Source: Branchipolynoe longqiensis | Taxonomy: Eukaryota; Annelida; Polychaeta; Phyllodocida; Polynoidae | Assembly: GCA_030323885.1 (NCBI GenBank) | Contig: CM059186.1 | Location: 155,219,064 to 155,283,063 of the forward strand | Direction of reading: 5' to 3' | Length of the DNA stretch: 64,000 bases | Program-made: the position numbers and the translations under genes | In this document: one piece after another, positions 43,734 to 57,700 of the stretch | How positions within the stretch are numbered: the first letter of the stretch is position 1 | Layout: each line of letters opens with the position of its first letter | The notes under the pieces: model-generated | Told to the model about the DNA's origin: nothing | The model's input: only the letters and a program-made list of their open reading frames with translations | Databases searched by the model: none

Positions 43734-44284
43734 TGCGAGGTGACCATCTGGGTCATAAGCCGTGTTTACAAGGGCAATTGTGAAGCGATTTAGGCAAATC
43801 GATTTATATGAAGCGATGTAGTGGTGCGTTTACACGAGCGAGTTTGAAAGTGTGTCGGCGACCGGGAACCAGCAGCCTTAGTGGTGCGTCTGTAGCCGGC
43901 GAGCTCTGCTATTTGTTTAGTTTACACTCGTCGATTCGACGCCGATGTAGCTGCTACGTTAATATCGCTTGGAATTTAAGGTTAATTTAATTAAATTTCA
44001 TTATTTGAGTATGTAATTCTGTTAAATATGATCGCATTCACTAGATTTCAGCCTAATCGGGCCCTAACACTGCCGGGCACCAGACAAAAATTTAAACACC
44101 ATCGGTAGGTATATGCAACTTTAATGCATTAATACTCATACATTGCTTTTCACTATGAGTAGAGAAAAGCTAGCCACAAATTTGTCCAGCAGCATGTTGT
44201 CGTTGAGTATTAACAATCATATAATCATTAATTTAATGGTAGTTAGTAGGCCTATAATTAATGGCCGTAGTATAATACAGTAAA

Positions 44285-45975
44285 TAGGTATGATGACATC
44301 ACCGCGTTGCGTCGCCGCCGTGTTGTCCCCGGTCGCTGTGATAGGGAGTGCACAAACGGGTGTCAACATGCCTACCAAAATCGCTTCTCATTCGCTAACA
44401 GATGGAAATACCAGGGAATCCTAATGACGTCATATATAAGGAAATCTCTCTGAATGGTCTCGTTTCCGAACTGTTGATTCGTTTGTGACACCATTTCAAA
44501 CATTTGCACTCATTTTCGGATGCTCAAATCAGTTCAAAATCACTTTGGGGATAAATAAAAAATATGTAGCCCAAATTATCAATGTCTTTTCTCATGTTAT
44601 ACCAAATATTATCACGATCCTATACGTCGAACGTGGTTAATTTTGAATCGGAAAGTGTCATGGGTTGCGCGACTTTGGCGCGGGGCGCAGGGGGAGGAGG
44701 ACTTCTGACAGGCTCACCTCTGCCTTTCGCGACTTGTGCGCAGGGGGAGGAGGACTTCTGACAGTCTCACCTCACGAATTGTGCCCAGTTAATTACTTAA
44801 TAATACAAAATCAGACTTTGATGCAGCCTTAAAATGGACCTTTTCTTGTTTATAATCTATTACCAAAATCTTGTAAATATCATGAAATTTAAGGAAGTTA
44901 TGGCATATTTTGTGGTTGAGCCACTCGTCGAGATTAATTAATTAATAAAATAATTAGTTAATTAAATAATTAATAATACAAACTCAGGCTTTGATGCAGC
45001 CTTAAAAAGGACTTTTTAATTCTCTTTAATCTAATACTAGGTATGCGAATAACACGGCGATTTCACGGGACTCGCTCGTTCCACGGGCTTGCGCAGAGCA
45101 CTGCGCGGTGCGCAATAGGCTCTCATGGTACTTCTCTCTTGCAACCTTTATTTTAGGACTACCAGGAATTCAACCATATGGATGATTTAGTTCACATTTT
45201 GCTCTACTGTTACATCCAAAAATATTTGCTGTCCGATTTATAGAAGTGACAAAAAATCTTTATTCAAATTTATGTCTGTTTAAATCACTGGAATTCTATC
45301 TGAAGGTGAGTTTTACTAATTTTGAAATTAGTTTATTTGGTTTCTTTATATACTTCTCTATCTTAGGATGAAATTTGGTGTTAATGTGAGGACGGGAACA
45401 GTGCTTTTGAGGGCCCCTAAAAAGGTGTGTCTGTCAGTAGGTATGCGAATAACACGGCGCTTTCACGGGCTTGCGCGGAGCACTGCGGTGCGATGGGTCA
45501 CAAAATTCAAGTGCTTTTCCATTGAAACAATGGAACCAAATTAACCATAAAAAACGCGTTAGAAAGTGTCACAACTTCCTTGATAATTGTCACAGGATGA
45601 TGATTTAGATATCATTAGAAAGGACTTTACAATACCGTTGTAATGATGTATTTTATGTTGGAATCTGTTAAGTTTGAATTTTTTTGTCACATACCTAGTA
45701 TTACAAAAACCATGTACATATCATGAAAACTACTGAAGTTATGCACTTTTTTCATTCAGTTTGCATTGTTTAGGGTCACACCCATTCCCTTTGTTTCAGT
45801 CTAATTTCAGGGGGGGAAAACATGTGATTTTAAATAAATAAAAAAATCATAACTTTCTTAATACCAGACCAATATGCATGATCCTTGTGTTATTTAAAAG
45901 CATTTCTTTGGCTCTTTACAGTGGCATGAGTATCATTTCTATATGGTAAATTAATTTTTTTTTGCAACATACCTA
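44285..45975 (+). mobile_element. Internally deleted copy of the 3532-8524 transposon
   Basis: Starts TAGGTATGATG and ends CAACATACCTA, with an exact 7-bp target duplication CAGTAAA (44278-44284 and 45976-45982). It matches the full element at the left (GCGTCGCCGCCGTG, TGCTCAAATC.GTTCAAAATC) and at the right (CTTTGATGCAGCCTTAAAA, CATTGTTTAGGGTCACACCC). Everything from about 4620 to 8005 of the full copy, including the transposase, is missing. Another element is nested at 45038-45697. Confidence 0.92.
45038..45697. mobile_element. Nested element with TAGGTATG ends
   Basis: Starts TAGGTATGCGAATAACACGG and ends GTCACATACCTA. The flanks are CTAATAC and GTATTAC. The uninterrupted full-length copy has CTATTAC at this position, so they fit a 7-bp duplication with one change on each side. 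A second start, almost the same (TAGGTATGCGAATAACACGG at 45438), sits inside, so the unit is probably a fusion of two related copies. No coding frame. Confidence 0.8.
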
Positions 45976-45982
45976 CAGTAAA

Positions 45983-47073
45983 GCTATACGCTTGTAAATA
46001 CTAATTATATATACCGTCAGGGGACTAAAACGTGTTATTATATAATATATACTCATTGTCTCATCGCAAACAAATGGTGCAGGCATTGTCCATACAGGTA
46101 GAACATTACACTTACATTACATTTACAGCTTACGCGGTTGACATCTGAACGGAACGAGTCAAAACATGCCTGGCGGCGGTCTGGCCTCCTCCGGCCGGTG
46201 TGCTTCCTGTGTCTGTGATGCGCTCCCCGCCCGTTTTCTATAATTTGTCATTTCAACAATTTGAATGTGAATCAGCGTCCGAACGATTTTGAATTTGCCA
46301 CCTGTTTAACGCTTATATGTGGTATCGCTGTGTTATCAGATAAAAGTAATCTACAAACAAGATAGTGCACATGCCGCCTTGTTTACCTGTTCCGCGGCCC
46401 TGGAACAAGTGTCTCCGGAGCCGCAACCGTTCAACATGGCGCTCAAATAATACCCTATTCCAAACAACCAATACAATACAACTGTTCAAGTAATTTTACA
46501 ATGCAAATGCCCATAGATATTTAATCGTGTGCTTGCATTCTAACCTTCCACCTTAGAATACTATAAACGCTGGTTTGATTACCAGAACGCCAAACATGTA
46601 CCCGTTCCTTACCTCATCCCGAAGCATAAATAAACCTATCCACACTGTAACAGTTTTATACAGTACATGTCAAGTTATGGTATGATTCGGATGTTGACAG
46701 GCAGTGTGCCATATTGGCGGCGTGCAGCGTGAGTAGATTGCATCCATCGCATTCTCCAAAGGTGGCACCACCGACCGCCATGTGCGCATTCTACTTGTGT
46801 CGGTATGACGTGGGACCAGTGTCGGATGTGCCCAGTGATAAATACACTGGTCCCAGTGGTACGCTGATCACACGCTCCCTCGTCCTACAAGTCAACCCTA
46901 GGCGCAGGCTAGGGGACTATCAACACACCGGTATGTTGACGAGCAAGCCAGGATCCGAGCGTAAGTGAAAAATTAGTCTGCGCGAACCGACAGTGTTTCG
47001 TGGGAGCCTGTAGAGGTACTTGTATATGTCTGAGTGATGGTGCTCTAAGTAGCGAACAATTAGTTGCGAGATC
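45983..47073. other. Upstream flank of the SETMAR-like gene
   Basis: GC-rich patches and repeats such as CATTACACTTACATTACATT. The core promoter probably lies in the last few hundred bases (CpG-containing around 46700-46980), but no specific motif is convincing. Confidence 0.4.
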
Positions 47074-47166
47074 ATGATGGACGCTTCGGATATAAGTCGA
47101 GGTGTTGAGAAGATTCCCATTCCACTGGCATCCACAGATGATCTACCAGAAACCTCAGACTTCGTG
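47074..47166 (+). CDS. SETMAR: SETMAR-like exon 1 (31 codons)
   Basis: Begins ATGATG (47074 or 47077), donor TTCGTG|GTAGGT, phase 0. Encodes MMDASDISRGVEKIPIPLAS then TDDLPETSDFV. The link to exon 2 rests on the phase match and N-terminal similarity to human SETMAR, across a 12-kb intron. Confidence 0.8.
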
Positions 47167-50100
47167 GTAGGTTTCTAAATCAAGTGTGTGTACATACTAA
47201 AACATAGTATTTGAATTTGTTTGGGGTTTTATGTCATGACAACATCTAAGGTCATATCAGGGCAAGTACCGACTTGTGCTAGTGCGCACTCATGGAGACT
47301 TTATTGTGCTGCAATATAGGATAAATATTAGGATTATATAGAATTAATGTGTGAAATCATATTTAGATTTTAGTACTATGAAATTGTCACATATTGTGTA
47401 AATAATCGGATGTGTAGCCTGTAGTGTAGGTAACAGTAGGCCTATGTTAAAAAGAGGCCCAGTGGTCGATTATATTATTGTGCTGGGTGAGACCGCACTG
47501 ACGAATACCAGGGTTTGATATATTATAGAAATTATACTGATTACTCCTGATTGGATCAGAAGGTGACATGTTACTGTATTAATCTTGGGCGGGTGTTGTC
47601 CTAGTGACAACACCATGGACATGGTCCAGCCTACACCATGACCTGATTTCTCACTCACTGATTCAGTCACATATATGATATTATCCTGATACTGAGCTAA
47701 CCAGTCCTTACCCTATATATATACTAGTAACAATTTTGTATGTGATTGGTTTGACTTAGCCAGGACTCAAACTCCTGACCTCCGCACTGAAAGCCTGCAC
47801 TCTTACTGACTCGACCACTACGTCCGGTCAGATTTAATGAAGAAACTATATGCCATAAAATAGTAAAGTATAGTCTAATATTTCATTGAAGGACATTGCT
47901 GGCATATGTGATGACATATTGATCGTCCAATGCTATAGAGGGGGTGTAATGATGTCACAAGACAACTTTCAGTGGCCATATTGGATGACATACAGAAGGC
48001 TTGCAACTGCTGACACTGTGCTTATTTACTGATCTGTTGGTTTATTTGTCACTGTTTTGAGCAGTTTGGCCTCAGAAATTGTTGCTAAAGTGGATGTAAA
48101 CTGCCCAGAACCTCCCATAACAGAAGAAAACTCTGTTTTACTGCATCTGCATGCATTCACAACATATCTAGGGAGGGTGCTCGTAATCCAAGATGGCAGC
48201 CCGCTAACCGCTGATTGCTAAGTAATGACGTCACATGCACTCCCTCTATAGTGGCAAAGTGGTAGCTGTTTACCATGTCCATCCCACAAGGATGCACAAC
48301 AATTAGTTGACCCCTTTACAGTATAACCCCATTAAACCAAACGATCGGTTAATCCAAACTTTTTTCGGCGGCCCAGCAAAATACTAACATTTATCATATA
48401 AAAAAGTTGGTTAATCCAAATTATCGGTTAATCCAAACAAAATTTCCGGACCTCAGGCCACTTCCGGTATGGTTAAATCAAACTTTCATGTGGTCATAAG
48501 CTCATCTGAGAACCCACCGATTTTTTTATATGATAAATGGTAGTATTTTGAAGGGACCCTAGAAATTTGTTTGGATTAACCGATCGTTTGGTTTAACCGA
48601 GCTTGGTTTAACGGGGTTATACTGTATGTACATAAAAAACAATAATCAAAGTGTCCACGTACATTGTATATTACATGTGCAATACACCCTTACTCTAAGT
48701 CAAAGTCAAAGGTCAAAACTCAGTTAAACCAATGATCGGTTCATCCAAACAAATTTCTAGGGTCCCTTCAAGTTTAGTTTAATGGGGTTATACTGTATAA
48801 TGCATTACCCGATATGAAATTGATAGACTTCACCTGTAGAACACAATAACACATTCTATTTTACAGAGAACAACTAACAGTATTAATGGATTTGTTTGTT
48901 TTGCGCCTGGACTGTTCCCTGGAAAATGGTCTTTGCTTTAGTTGAAAGGCCCTGTCACACCTCACCGGTTTGTGTCCGTACAAGTTTTGAACATGCACAA
49001 AACTGGGAACGGATTGATTTCATTTCGTCCGTTGGTTGTCCGTTCGTAGACCCGATGTCACAACCCTTTGACACATTTTAATACATTTTGATACTTACCA
49101 CCATCGGACTAGACAATTCTGTCTGTTACTCAATCCGGCATAGTGTGACAGGCACTTAAGATTGCAATAAACGTCTCCGTTAGTGTATGTGGAAAAGGGG
49201 TAAAATTGCGATGCTTTCAGTGTGACATTTGTGCTGGCAAAGGTACCTCCAAGGTTTTAGGCGCCAGCTGGGTCTATTCACCAGGTATCTGATTGGTGTT
49301 TATTCGATTTGGATTCATTGTCAACTGCACATCAAATTGGCAAGTTTTGTCTATCGAGGTTGTTTTAGCAGGACAGTGGTGAAAGTACTGTTCACTTACA
49401 GTTCAAGATTTCTTTGTGGTAAGGTATATACTGTAGTGCTTGTTGTTAAATGACAACTCTGATTCCAAACCAATGTTGTCCTGACATAACAGGTGTCCTG
49501 TCATTGAAGGGACGGTAAAATTAGATCAAATTCAGTTATGGTTTTGACAAATTGTTTGCACACAGCAAGGGTTCAATGATCACAAGGTGGGTCATTGAAG
49601 ACATGTCCTAAATACTATTGTACCTAATTCGTTTTTTAGCTAGATTTCTGGACCAGACGAGTTAGGCAAGTGCCTAGGTCAAATTGCTACATGGCACTTG
49701 GCATTCCTAGGATAGGGAAACGAATGAGTAGCTCAGAGCCAGAATAATGTGCCTGAGTTGGATATCAAGTTATGGTGACGGTATTCCAGTGGGGAAGTAA
49801 ATAGTGTCCATAAGAGTGTGCACTATCACAAGTCATCTGCCCGTCCTGATATAACCGGAGATGGTGTTAGGGTGTAAAGCCCCAATAACCCAAAGGCATA
49901 TTCAGTGATTGGGTCACACTTTTCTTTTTTCTTTCTTTTTTTTTTGGTCCATTAGTTGTTTAAGCAAGGAAAATTTCAGTCATAGAGACTGGTCTTCCTC
50001 ATTCCACTGCTGGTTGATAGAAAGCCCGAGCCTACACTTTTACCGACCCAAGGGATTTTTAACCTCCCACACCACATAGACATGGTATGAGAGCAACCGG

Positions 50101-51659
50101 CCTTTGATGACGCTGTAAGTTATACACAGCGGTGGAAATCCAAATTGGCAGAGGTGGGGGCACGGGGAATCGAACTGCCGACCCTCAGATTAGGAGTCTG
50201 ACCTAGAAAAAAGTCAGACACTCTAACCACTCCGCCACAGAGAACACCACTGCTAGTAAAAGGGGAAGTGGCAGGAACGCGAGGCGTTGGCCTCCATTAA
50301 AGTTAGCCCCGAGAGGTAACGATCAGACTCATTGTTAGTTAATACGCGACCCGGCCTTGGTGTTTCTTTTGGTAATTGATTCTCCCCACCCTTGTCAGTT
50401 ACACAGTTAGGCAACGGTGCACATTTCTTTACTCCCAGTGATACCGATTTTGTAAGTCTTTGCTTTGACTCGGTCGGGGGTCCATCCAGGGAGAATTTTG
50501 TTTGGTGTGCTGTCATGAATTGTGATACAAGTTATGTAGATTGCTACGCAATGCATTTTACGCATTGCGTAAAATCGTGAACCATATATATATAATATAT
50601 CGATTGTTGCTAACCAAATTGTAAAAACAAAATGCTCCCTGTTATATCTTACTTGCTGTAAAAAGAATTTCTGCACAAAATGAGCAATTGCTAATCAATT
50701 TCCAAATTGATTAACAACTGTTGATAATCAAAATTTTCCAAACAAAATGCGCCCTGCTGTAAAACAAGACATCTTGACACGTTGACTTATGTACAGCGAG
50801 TGATTCTTTATTGGGGATCAAGGTACAAAAACGAACAGTAAAGTATCTGCCAGCCACAGAGGTCTGGCTGAATCAAATAAAAGACACTCAAAACGAGGAC
50901 ACAATCTGTGCAGAGGTCAAGTCATACTGCAAGACTGGATGGCCTGGATACATGCTTCAACAACCTTTGCTCCGTCCCTACTGGGAAAAGAGACACTACC
51001 TCACCACCAAAAATACCTACTAATGTATGATGACCACATCGTGATTCCTCTATCTCTTCAAATCGAGGTGCTGGGTCACATCCATCAGGGTCATCTGGGC
51101 ATTAGCAAGTGCAGGGCCTGGGCTATTGGGAATGTCTGGTGGCCACTACCTAGCAAACAGATTGAGACTATGTGCAACAGATGTCCTACCTGTGCAATAT
51201 ATCGTTTTGAGGGAAAGGAGCCTCTCCTCTCATTCCTTCACAAACCATGCATGGGAACAAGTAGGAACCGATCTCTTCAAAATAGAGAAGAAAACCTTCA
51301 TCATAATAGTGGATTACTACTAAAGATGGATAGAATTCCGACACCTGGCTCAAACCACATCAGGCCATGCCATCGAAACTTTAAAGTCCATCTTCAGCAC
51401 ACATGGCATTCCTGATTATGTTGTGTTGTGATTATGTTGTGTCAGACAATGGACCACAGTACTCTTCAGACAGCGAGTTTTACAAGAGAATATCACTTTG
51501 TCCATGTAACATCTTCACCACTGTATCCATAGTCAAATGGGGAAGCAGAACGTGGGGTACAAACAGCTAAGAACATTATGAAGAAGAGTGTTGATCCACA
51601 TCTTGGATTTCTGGCTTACCGCACAGCGCCAATTCACAATGGTTACTCCCCAAGCCAGC

Positions 51660-51718
<59 letters not shown>

Positions 51719-54700
51719 AGCAAGGGACTGGATATGCCCATCCCCTTCAGTAGGAGCGTAAGTTGAGTTTTGTCCTATCTAACCCCCTCCCCTCATACAC
51801 ACACGCGCGGACACACACACACAAACCCAACAACATTTCACACTATGGTTAAATCATGACAGCATCACACTAGTGTGCTTAATATATGCGTGTCAATCGT
51901 TAGTGGTGGGGAGGGGGGGGGGGCGGGGACGCTCTGCCACAACCACAGCCGTTAGTGGTATAAGTAAATGGTACCAATATCTGCACAGCTTATTGATCAT
52001 ACTTATTGAACCACATCTTGTCATATACCGCGAAGCAACACTATGGCTTATACAACTGCCTGGAGGCGAGATCGGGTGGTGTGGGGATGTGGTGGTGCCA
52101 GTTGCAGGTGTCTATTCTGGGCGTAGGTTCAAATTTCCGCTGCGCAAAGGTTAGTAAGAATGGGATGCTCCGCGGGAGGTGGCGTCTTGAGTGGACTTGA
52201 TCATGAGATCACTTTGGCTTGGTGATGTGGCGACACGGAGATTGCACCTGTCCTATCGGCTTACTAATAATACGTCACTTGCCAAGTCCCACCCGACGCT
52301 GTCCGACCAGGTACCCTGGCCTTCCCTAAAGGACGGATATTAGACATTAGAGTGTGCACACTTCATATGGTTTTATGGGTTTTTTTTTTTTTAAAGAAAG
52401 ACATTTTTGATGCAGCATGCGCAGCGAGTTGATATCCATAATCCACAGTTTTTGCTACTGCCATCAGAGGGCGTATTAGTGGTATAAATCCTCTATATAA
52501 CTATGATGCTCTTTCAATAGGGCTGTTAGTATTACTACTAATACTACTATTAGTGTTATCCAGAACATTATTTATTACACGTCCATCAGTGTACATCGCT
52601 ATAGCAACTTTAATGCAAGGCTCTTAATTCTTATTGAAATTACCCGCCTGGCTATGGAATAATTGCCACAAAGTCAAACACTCGACAATCATACATACTA
52701 AAGCTAACTCCACAGGATTACTATTACTAGTATTAGGCCCCACATATTTCTTTTAAAGGGGACCTTTCAGTTTGCATGACTCTCATCAGATGGCGCACCA
52801 TGCTGGTCTTTGTAATGCCTTGGTTTGATAGAAGCAGTTCCTTCTACTATCAAGTGTGGGGTTGAGGGGTGTAGGTGTGTGTGGTGGGGGGATTTAGGGG
52901 TGTGTGGTTGGGGTGTAGGTGTGTGTGGTGGGGGTGTAGGGGTGTGGTGAGGATTTAGGGGTGTGGGGTGGGGGGGATTTAAGGGTGTGGGGTGTGTGGT
53001 CAGTAGGTATGGTGGGGGTGGGGTGTAGGTGTGCATGGTGTGTGTGTGGTGGGGTGTATGTTTGTGTGGTTGGGGTGTGGTGGGGGCTTATAGATGTGCT
53101 GGGAGTGTAGGTGTGTGTGCTGGGGGTTGGCGTTGTGTGTGCTGGGGGTGTAGGTGGTTTGTGGTGGAGGTGTAGGGGTGTCTTGCAGAGCGGCAGCTCA
53201 CAATCTTTAGCATCCCTAAACTCCCACACACACCTACACCCCCATCACAACCCTAAACCCCAACCACACACCCCACCACACACACCTATAACCCCTACAC
53301 CCCACCACACACACCTATACTCCCAGTACCCCTTACACCCCCACCACACACTTAAAGTGGACAGCTATAGCTCGCTGGGACACTGTGCATACTCCGACAA
53401 ATGCTCTCCAAGCACAACCTAGTTTAGTTTTTATGTTTAAATGAACCAAGTATGTGTTGGGAGAGTATGGGACCAGGGCCATGCTAGTCTGAACTGCAAA
53501 AGCACTTTGTTGTCTCCAAAATGGCCGCCCCCATAGGCGGCGGCCATTTGCAATGGAAAAGCTCTTCTGTGATTGGCTGAAATTGCAGTGCTCGTCGGTA
53601 ACAGGCTCAGAGGGATTTGCTGAGCCTGTTACCGGCGAGCACTGTATCGGCGACGATATTGTCAAATAGCGCTGATTGCCGGCAACAGACTCACACAGTA
53701 ACAAGTGTTGCTGGTTCCCGGTATCGGCGGCAATATATTAGGCCCAAATCTATTCAAAGCTCTCATATTTAACAGAATTACATGCTCAAAAAGTCAAATT
53801 TTGGCCAAATTAACCACAAAATCGAAGCGATATTAACGCCGCCGCCGAAATTTGGTCAAATTAAGCCAAAAATAGAGGCGATATTAAGGCCACTCGCCGG
53901 TAACAGGCTCAGCAGATGCCTCTGAGGCTGTTGCCGGCGAGCAATGCTATTTCCCAATATCTAATATAGAAATCGCCTCCGCCGCTGGCACATTAGGCCA
54001 CCCTGTGGCACAAATCTGAATTATTCCGAGTTAGTTTGTTTTCCGGGCGAGGTATAGCTGTCCACTTTAAACCCCCACCACACACTTACACCTCCACCAC
54101 ACACATACATCCCCACCACACACACACCACACCTACACCACCACACACACACCTACACCCTCACCACACACACATACACCTCAACCACTCACACCTACAC
54201 CAGCACCCCCCCATCACACACCTACACCAGCACACACCCCCACCACACACCACCCACCCCCACCACACACCTTCACCACCAACACACACACACACCTACA
54301 CCCTTCTATCCAACCATGATGGCCGACTTGGACCGGTGTGGCGGTTTCAGCCGTGTCCCATGCTCAGCCGTGTCCATTGCTTCTGCGCATGCATCAGAAT
54401 CTAATAAGCATGGCCGTAATCGATTAACACTACCCGGGCGACTCGGGTCATCCGAGTCGTCAGAATTTCAAATAGAACACAGCGAGTGGAGTCGACAAAT
54501 ACACGTGCCGTGTGCAAAAAAAGAATAACTTAGATTAATGAAATGGAACTATAGCTAAACTAGGCCATCATAAAATACTTTAAATCCTATTTTGCTGTAG
54601 TTTTATCGGTTATTTAAAAAAAAAGAAAAAATTGTCCACCCGAGCGTGGATAAGGGTATTCGATTATTCGACCCGAGTTTGTAGGAAGTGCGCATGCGCC

Positions 54701-57700
54701 AATAAGTGGCTCGGGTGACCCGAGTTGATGCGAAATCCGCGCATGCGCAGAAGCAACGGGACACGGCTGAGCACGGGACACGGCTGAAACCGCCACACCG
54801 GGAATGGGTGCTGCCACCAAGTGTATAGCGAGAGAAATGGCTCATGAAAGGTCCCCATAGTAAATAGGATTTTCCCAATTACCTGTGTGGAACTGGTTTT
54901 GGCATATTAAAGTTGCAGACTACGATGTTTTTGAATTTTTGACATAATTTGAGTGAGACTGATGGTTATCATATATTATTCTTTGAAGTAAATTCGATTA
55001 TTTATCATATTATGACAATCTTTTGATATTTGAAGTGCCAACATGCAACAATAATTTCCACGTTCACATCAAAATTGATGGATTCCATAGAGTTTATCAG
55101 TGACAGGTTCTATTAATTAAATTGATTTAGTATTCCTTCTAATCAACAACAGATGTTTAATAAGTGCACCAGCGTCTACGTTCAATATGTAGTTAAAATC
55201 TAGATGATTGTTTGGGTTTCGAAAATGTGATGCTTCCAATGCATTAATGAGCCACCTATGGAAACAAGTGCAATTTGTGTCAGGGTACAAATTATTTACA
55301 CTTTATTCCTAAATTGAGAAGGTATAGTAATAGCTATAAGCCACATTTCTTTCTGTTACTATAACGTTTGGCAGAAACAAGAAACTTACTGATGACCATT
55401 AATCATTAAACAAATAATGCTTTATTTCGTCAGAAGCATTTGGTGTTCAAGGGAGCATGTATTGACTTCACTCACCAAGTGCGTTGTGTTATTGTTAAAT
55501 ATACTAACATGAATGTTGTGAATCAGCCAATAACTTACTAAAGGGGTGTTGGGGTTGGGGTTTGGGTGCAGTCATTGTATTACCTACCGATCTATGCATA
55601 TAACTCAAAGAACATGAAATATTTCCGTCGACTATAATTAGAGCAGAATGATATCGACGTGAGAAATTGACACTTTACAATAGAGGAATCTGCTATTGCA
55701 CATTTAATACTTTTTTTATATAGAAATTATAGCAAAATTGGTGTTTGGGTTTGGTGTGTGAATGAGCTCATTGCAAATGGACGGTATCTGATTTATATAT
55801 TTAGTAAGATCAGATAGCTAACTAACTATGTTCTCTTTCTATGTTCTTTATTGATGGAGCTGACCTTACAACTTGCTGCTTCTTGGACATTTGTCCTTGG
55901 TTGTTTGTCTTTGAGCCACATAAATCTGGCAAGCTTCCAATGTATTGAGCGGCATATTCTGTTTCCTCTTCCGCCCCCGCCCCCATCGCAATCCCCTTCC
56001 TCTTGTGTTATTATTAACGTAGGCATGCTACCGATACTAACGCATGAATTGTTTGATATGGATTATAATGGTGAGGCTTTTGCTGGTGTGTGTATTTCTT
56101 GAAGTGATCTGTCATGTTATGTATACATGAATCCCACACTTTTAGTTCCTGTGTGTGGCGGTGGGTGTGTGTGCTTTGGGTGGGATGGGGGGGCTGTGGT
56201 GTACCTGGTCCGCACTCACTGATCGACCACCAAATACCAGTAATATGACTGTAGTCTTTACTATCCCAGTAGTCAGTACTCTAACTCTAAGCCACAGTCT
56301 CTGAAGAGCTGTAGGGACCGAAATGAGTGACGATGTATGTGTAGAAGTGTATGCATTTGGGATGTGTGGGAGATGTGTGCGTTGTGTGTGTGTTGGGGGA
56401 CCAGTGATGTAGCTGGTCTTCACTTAGATAAAGATTCACCCCTATCCAGAGTAGGGGTAAATGACAACCCTGCCTAAATCCGAGCAAAAACTGATTTAAC
56501 TATAAACAAGCTGTGGCATAGAGTTGATGAAATGGGAGAGAATACAAAGAAACCATGATGGCAGCCATTATTGTAGATGCTCTCGGTTCAACATTTAAAG
56601 TCTATTAATCTATATTATTTCATCAATTCTTTACTCCAAAGATAGTGGGCTATGATACATAAGCACATTTGAATGCAAATAGAGGTGATTATGTCAATAA
56701 CCCAGCCTTCCGACACTTTGTCTAATTGGTTGTTCAGCCGCCATGTCACAAACAGATGGGAGAAACTAGTCTTTACTCACTGATCGTCCAGTACAAAAAG
56801 TGGATTTAAAAAGAGAAAAAGATTATGCATCTTTCATGGCTCTCACAAGGTAAAAAACACACATCACTTTCATATATAGTTTATGAATATATAATACCAA
56901 ATGGTGGTAAAGTTTTAGAGTCATCTGATCACTACTCCTCTGTTAATCGGTACTGCGAGCATGCATCATCATACTACATTGATGCTTTCAATTCAATCAA
57001 TTCTTTTATTTTAACTCTCTGCAAGGTATGTTTACAATAAACTGAAGTGATACAATAAATGCATACAAATTCCTTACAGACAGAAAGGATCCCAGAAAAG
57101 CAATGCTTATCTAGCTGGTCTCCATGATGTGAATGAACAAGTGAGGACAATAACAAATGATTAAACTTAAGCTACATTTTTAACTAATGATTATGATGAG
57201 ATACTGATGTGTCTCTTCACAGTTAGTAAAAAGCAAAGTAATGATAGGAATATTATATGTATATTGTGTCAATAAAGCTGGAATACTATTGAACATGAAG
57301 ATGAATGCCAGGAAGACCAAAACAATGGTTATAAGTAAAAAGACAGATAAACCAAATGTCAATATAACCATAGATGGCACAAACATAGAACAAGTATCCG
57401 AATTCATATATCTCGGACAAAAGATTACAAATGATGGGAGATGTGAGGAAGAAATTAAAAGAAGGATAACAATAGCCCGAACAACATTCTCCAAAATGTA
57501 TAGAGTGTTAACATCAAGTAAGATATTAATACAAACAAGGAAGCGTATTCTTCAGTGTTATGTGTGGTCTACTCTAATGTATGGGGCTGAGACATGGACA
57601 ATCTCTAAGAAAATGTACAAACGTTTAGCAGCATTTGAGATGTGGACTTATCGAAGGATGATGAAAATATCATGGACAAAGAAGATCACCAACAAAGAAG

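Larger units (their letters stand above)
39515..43950 (-). mobile_element. DIRS-type tyrosine-recombinase retrotransposon, degraded
   Basis: In minus-strand order: gag-like ORF (43733-42879), reverse transcriptase (42838-42101), RNase H (41984-41384), tyrosine recombinase (41282-39515). This is the DIRS1 gene order. All ORFs carry frameshifts or stops, and a TTAA element splits the recombinase. The outer limits are uncertain: the left end abuts the RTE copy, the right end falls between 43740 and 43960, and I could not define the inverted terminal or internal complementary repeats. Confidence 0.85.

Noticed and set aside
46714..46968. 84-codon frame upstream of the SETMAR-like exon 1
   Set aside because: In a GC-rich promoter-like stretch, with no homology and no donor that continues into exon 2 in frame. 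It may be transcribed leader but there is no protein evidence.
50811..51660. A full Gypsy retrotransposon
   Set aside because: Only integrase pieces are visible, and no LTR pair, RT, protease or gag could be found around it.
51661..51717. Regular short repeats that might be a CRISPR-like array
   Set aside because: A simple (TTA)n microsatellite without spacers, in an animal genome.
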